Source: Firmicutes bacterium UBA2296 (lineage in GTDB: Bacteria > Bacillota > UBA994). From it: a DNA stretch of 14,880 bases. The position numbers were made by a program, and so were the translations under genes. Numbering within the stretch: position 1 is the first letter of the stretch; each line of letters opens with the position of its first letter. Below, in pieces: positions 14,133 to 14,880 of the stretch. Where the stretch lies: contig DDWC01000173.1 in the NCBI GenBank assembly GCA_002345475.1, positions 1 through 14,880 of the forward strand. Reading direction: 5' to 3'. Under the pieces are notes generated by a model. The model had not been told where the DNA came from and did not search any database. It saw only the letters and a program-made list of their open reading frames with translations.

Positions 14133-14513
14133 TTACATTCCGGCCATTTGCTGGCTTTGTTCCTGTTCAGGGGCTTCCTGCATCTGTTCCTTGGACTGCT
14201 TTTGTGCCATTGTTTGCTCATAGGCAGATAGTACCGCCTTGTCAAAGGCTTTTTTTGCTTCCTTGGTGCAGGGAAAGCAGATGTCTTTGTATTCGCCGTT
14301 TTGCCCTTTATATTGGGGCATGGATACAAACATGCCTTTTGTGCCTTCTAAAATACGGACTTTAGACACCGCAAAAAACTCATTGATATTGACCGATGCA
14401 TTAGCTTTCAGTGCGCCATCTATTTTTACTGGATAAATGCGTACATCAAAATTCATCGGTGTTTCTTGAAACTGTTCCTTTTGGGGAGCAGCCGGTGTTG
14501 CTTTTTTTGGCAT
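14133..14513 (-). CDS. SpoVG family protein on a mobile element, 126 residues
   Basis: The ATG at 14513 is preceded by AGGAGG at eight bases. After a polar leader (MPKKATPAAPQKEQFQETPM) the SpoVG fold runs from DVRIYPVKIDGALKANASVN through FFAVSKVRILEGTKGMFVSM to ICFPCTKEAKKAFDKAVL, followed by a Gln/Glu-rich tail. SpoVG proteins are small RNA/DNA-binding regulators. Chromosomal spoVG acts in sporulation and septation, while versions with N- and C-terminal extensions like this one are carried by many ICEs of gut and environmental Clostridia, where the role is unknown. It lies between the YodL-domain and SLH genes with very short gaps, as one transcript. Confidence 0.88.
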   Translation of the reverse strand: MPKKATPAAPQKEQFQETPMNFDVRIYPVKIDGALKANASVNINEFFAVSKVRILEGTKGMFVSMPQYKGQNGEYKDICFPCTKEAKKAFDKAVLSAYEQTMAQKQSKEQMQEAPEQEQSQQMAGM

Positions 14514-14525
14514 AACTTCTTCCTC

Positions 14526-14880
14526 CTAAAATGATTGTGACATGGACTCTGCCATGCCCTGTGTTTGACTGCCTTCTTCAAAAGCAATCTGTTTAAATCC
14601 AAAACGATCACAGTAATGGAATTCGCTGCCTTCCTCGTTATAAAGCTCTACCACATCGGACATGGACAGCGAATGCCCCTTATATCCAGAGGGATGATTT
14701 GTATTGCAGCGGCTATAAATGGCTTCAAAATCGTTTGTTCCAAGCTGACCATCATAAACGATGTTGTAATGTTCCGGAGCAGGCTCTCCAAACTGATTGG
14801 TCATTTCTTCTAAGCTGATAAATTTCATATACACATCCGTATCAGACTTAAGCTGCCAGATACGAACACTTTTCAGCGAT
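14526..14880 (-). CDS. YodL-domain protein, N-terminus beyond the right edge
   Basis: The frame is open to the window edge. It contains SVRIWQLKSDTDVYMKFISL, HYNIVYDGQLGTNDFEAIYS, HPSGYKGHSLSMSDVVELYN and FHYCDRFGFKQIAF. This is the YodL domain, common in ICE and plasmid genes of Clostridia, often in larger proteins. Because the conserved RIWQLKSD segment lies before the first possible internal start (GTG at 14834), that codon is not the true start and the gene is 5' partial here. The role is unknown; membership in a conjugative-element accessory set is inferred from the adjacent SpoVG and SLH genes. The stop TAG lies 12 bases before the SpoVG start. Confidence 0.85.
   Translation of the reverse strand, partial: SLKSVRIWQLKSDTDVYMKFISLEEMTNQFGEPAPEHYNIVYDGQLGTNDFEAIYSRCNTNHPSGYKGHSLSMSDVVELYNEEGSEFHYCDRFGFKQIAFEEGSQTQGMAESMSQSF

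Noticed and set aside
14526..14834. YodL gene taken as complete from the codon at 14834
   Set aside because: Conserved domain residues (RIWQLKSD) are encoded upstream in the same open frame to the window edge, so the gene is 5' partial.

Overview
The window looks like chromosome from an anaerobic, probably spore-forming member of the Bacillota (Clostridia), joined near its right end to a different kind of DNA. The evidence is strong Shine-Dalgarno sequences (AGGAGGT, GGAGGTGA) before most genes, frequent GTG and TTG starts, families common in environmental Clostridia and Bacilli (DUF1538 with PII, DUF3795, DUF4256, DUF7000), and SpoVG and S-layer homology proteins. Every supported gene is on the minus strand, so the region is read from right to left. 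No tRNA, rRNA or CRISPR array was seen, and no gene-free gap exceeds about 170 bases.

Layout from left to right. (1) 1-3202: a four-gene set transcribed leftward, made of a double DUF1538 membrane protein, a tandem-domain PII-like protein that overlaps it by 8 bases, an 87-residue membrane protein, and an unrecognised protein that runs off the left edge. (2) 3253-7287: seven closely packed small genes, mostly conserved families of unknown function (DUF7670-like, DUF7000, a membrane protein, an APH-fold kinase, DUF1801 with a zinc ribbon, DUF4256, cysteine-rich DUF3795). (3) 7414-8308: a REP-associated tyrosine transposase (RAYT) flanked by an inverted pair of 29-base hairpin repeats. A solitary half-copy lies at 10384. 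(4) 8342-12854: housekeeping and accessory genes, namely a ZIP metal transporter, a 7TM-GGDEF diguanylate cyclase, a SAM methyltransferase, a 59-residue membrane/coiled-coil protein, an RraA-like protein and a GNAT acetyltransferase.

(5) 12919-14880: the right end. The last eleven codons and stop of rlmD (23S rRNA m5U methyltransferase) remain at 12919-12954. Directly against them lies more A/T-rich DNA carrying genes typical of integrative and conjugative elements: a truncated SLH/Ig-like surface protein, a SpoVG-family protein and a YodL-domain protein cut by the window edge. I read this as one end of an ICE inserted in the 3' end of rlmD. The body of the element and the rest of rlmD would lie beyond base 14880.

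The most unusual observations are the ICE/rlmD junction with its hybrid SLH reading frame; two genes whose best ribosome binding sites point to ATA or ATT rather than a standard start codon; the RAYT hairpin pair with a compensatory base-pair change; and the DUF1538/PII/small-membrane-protein set.
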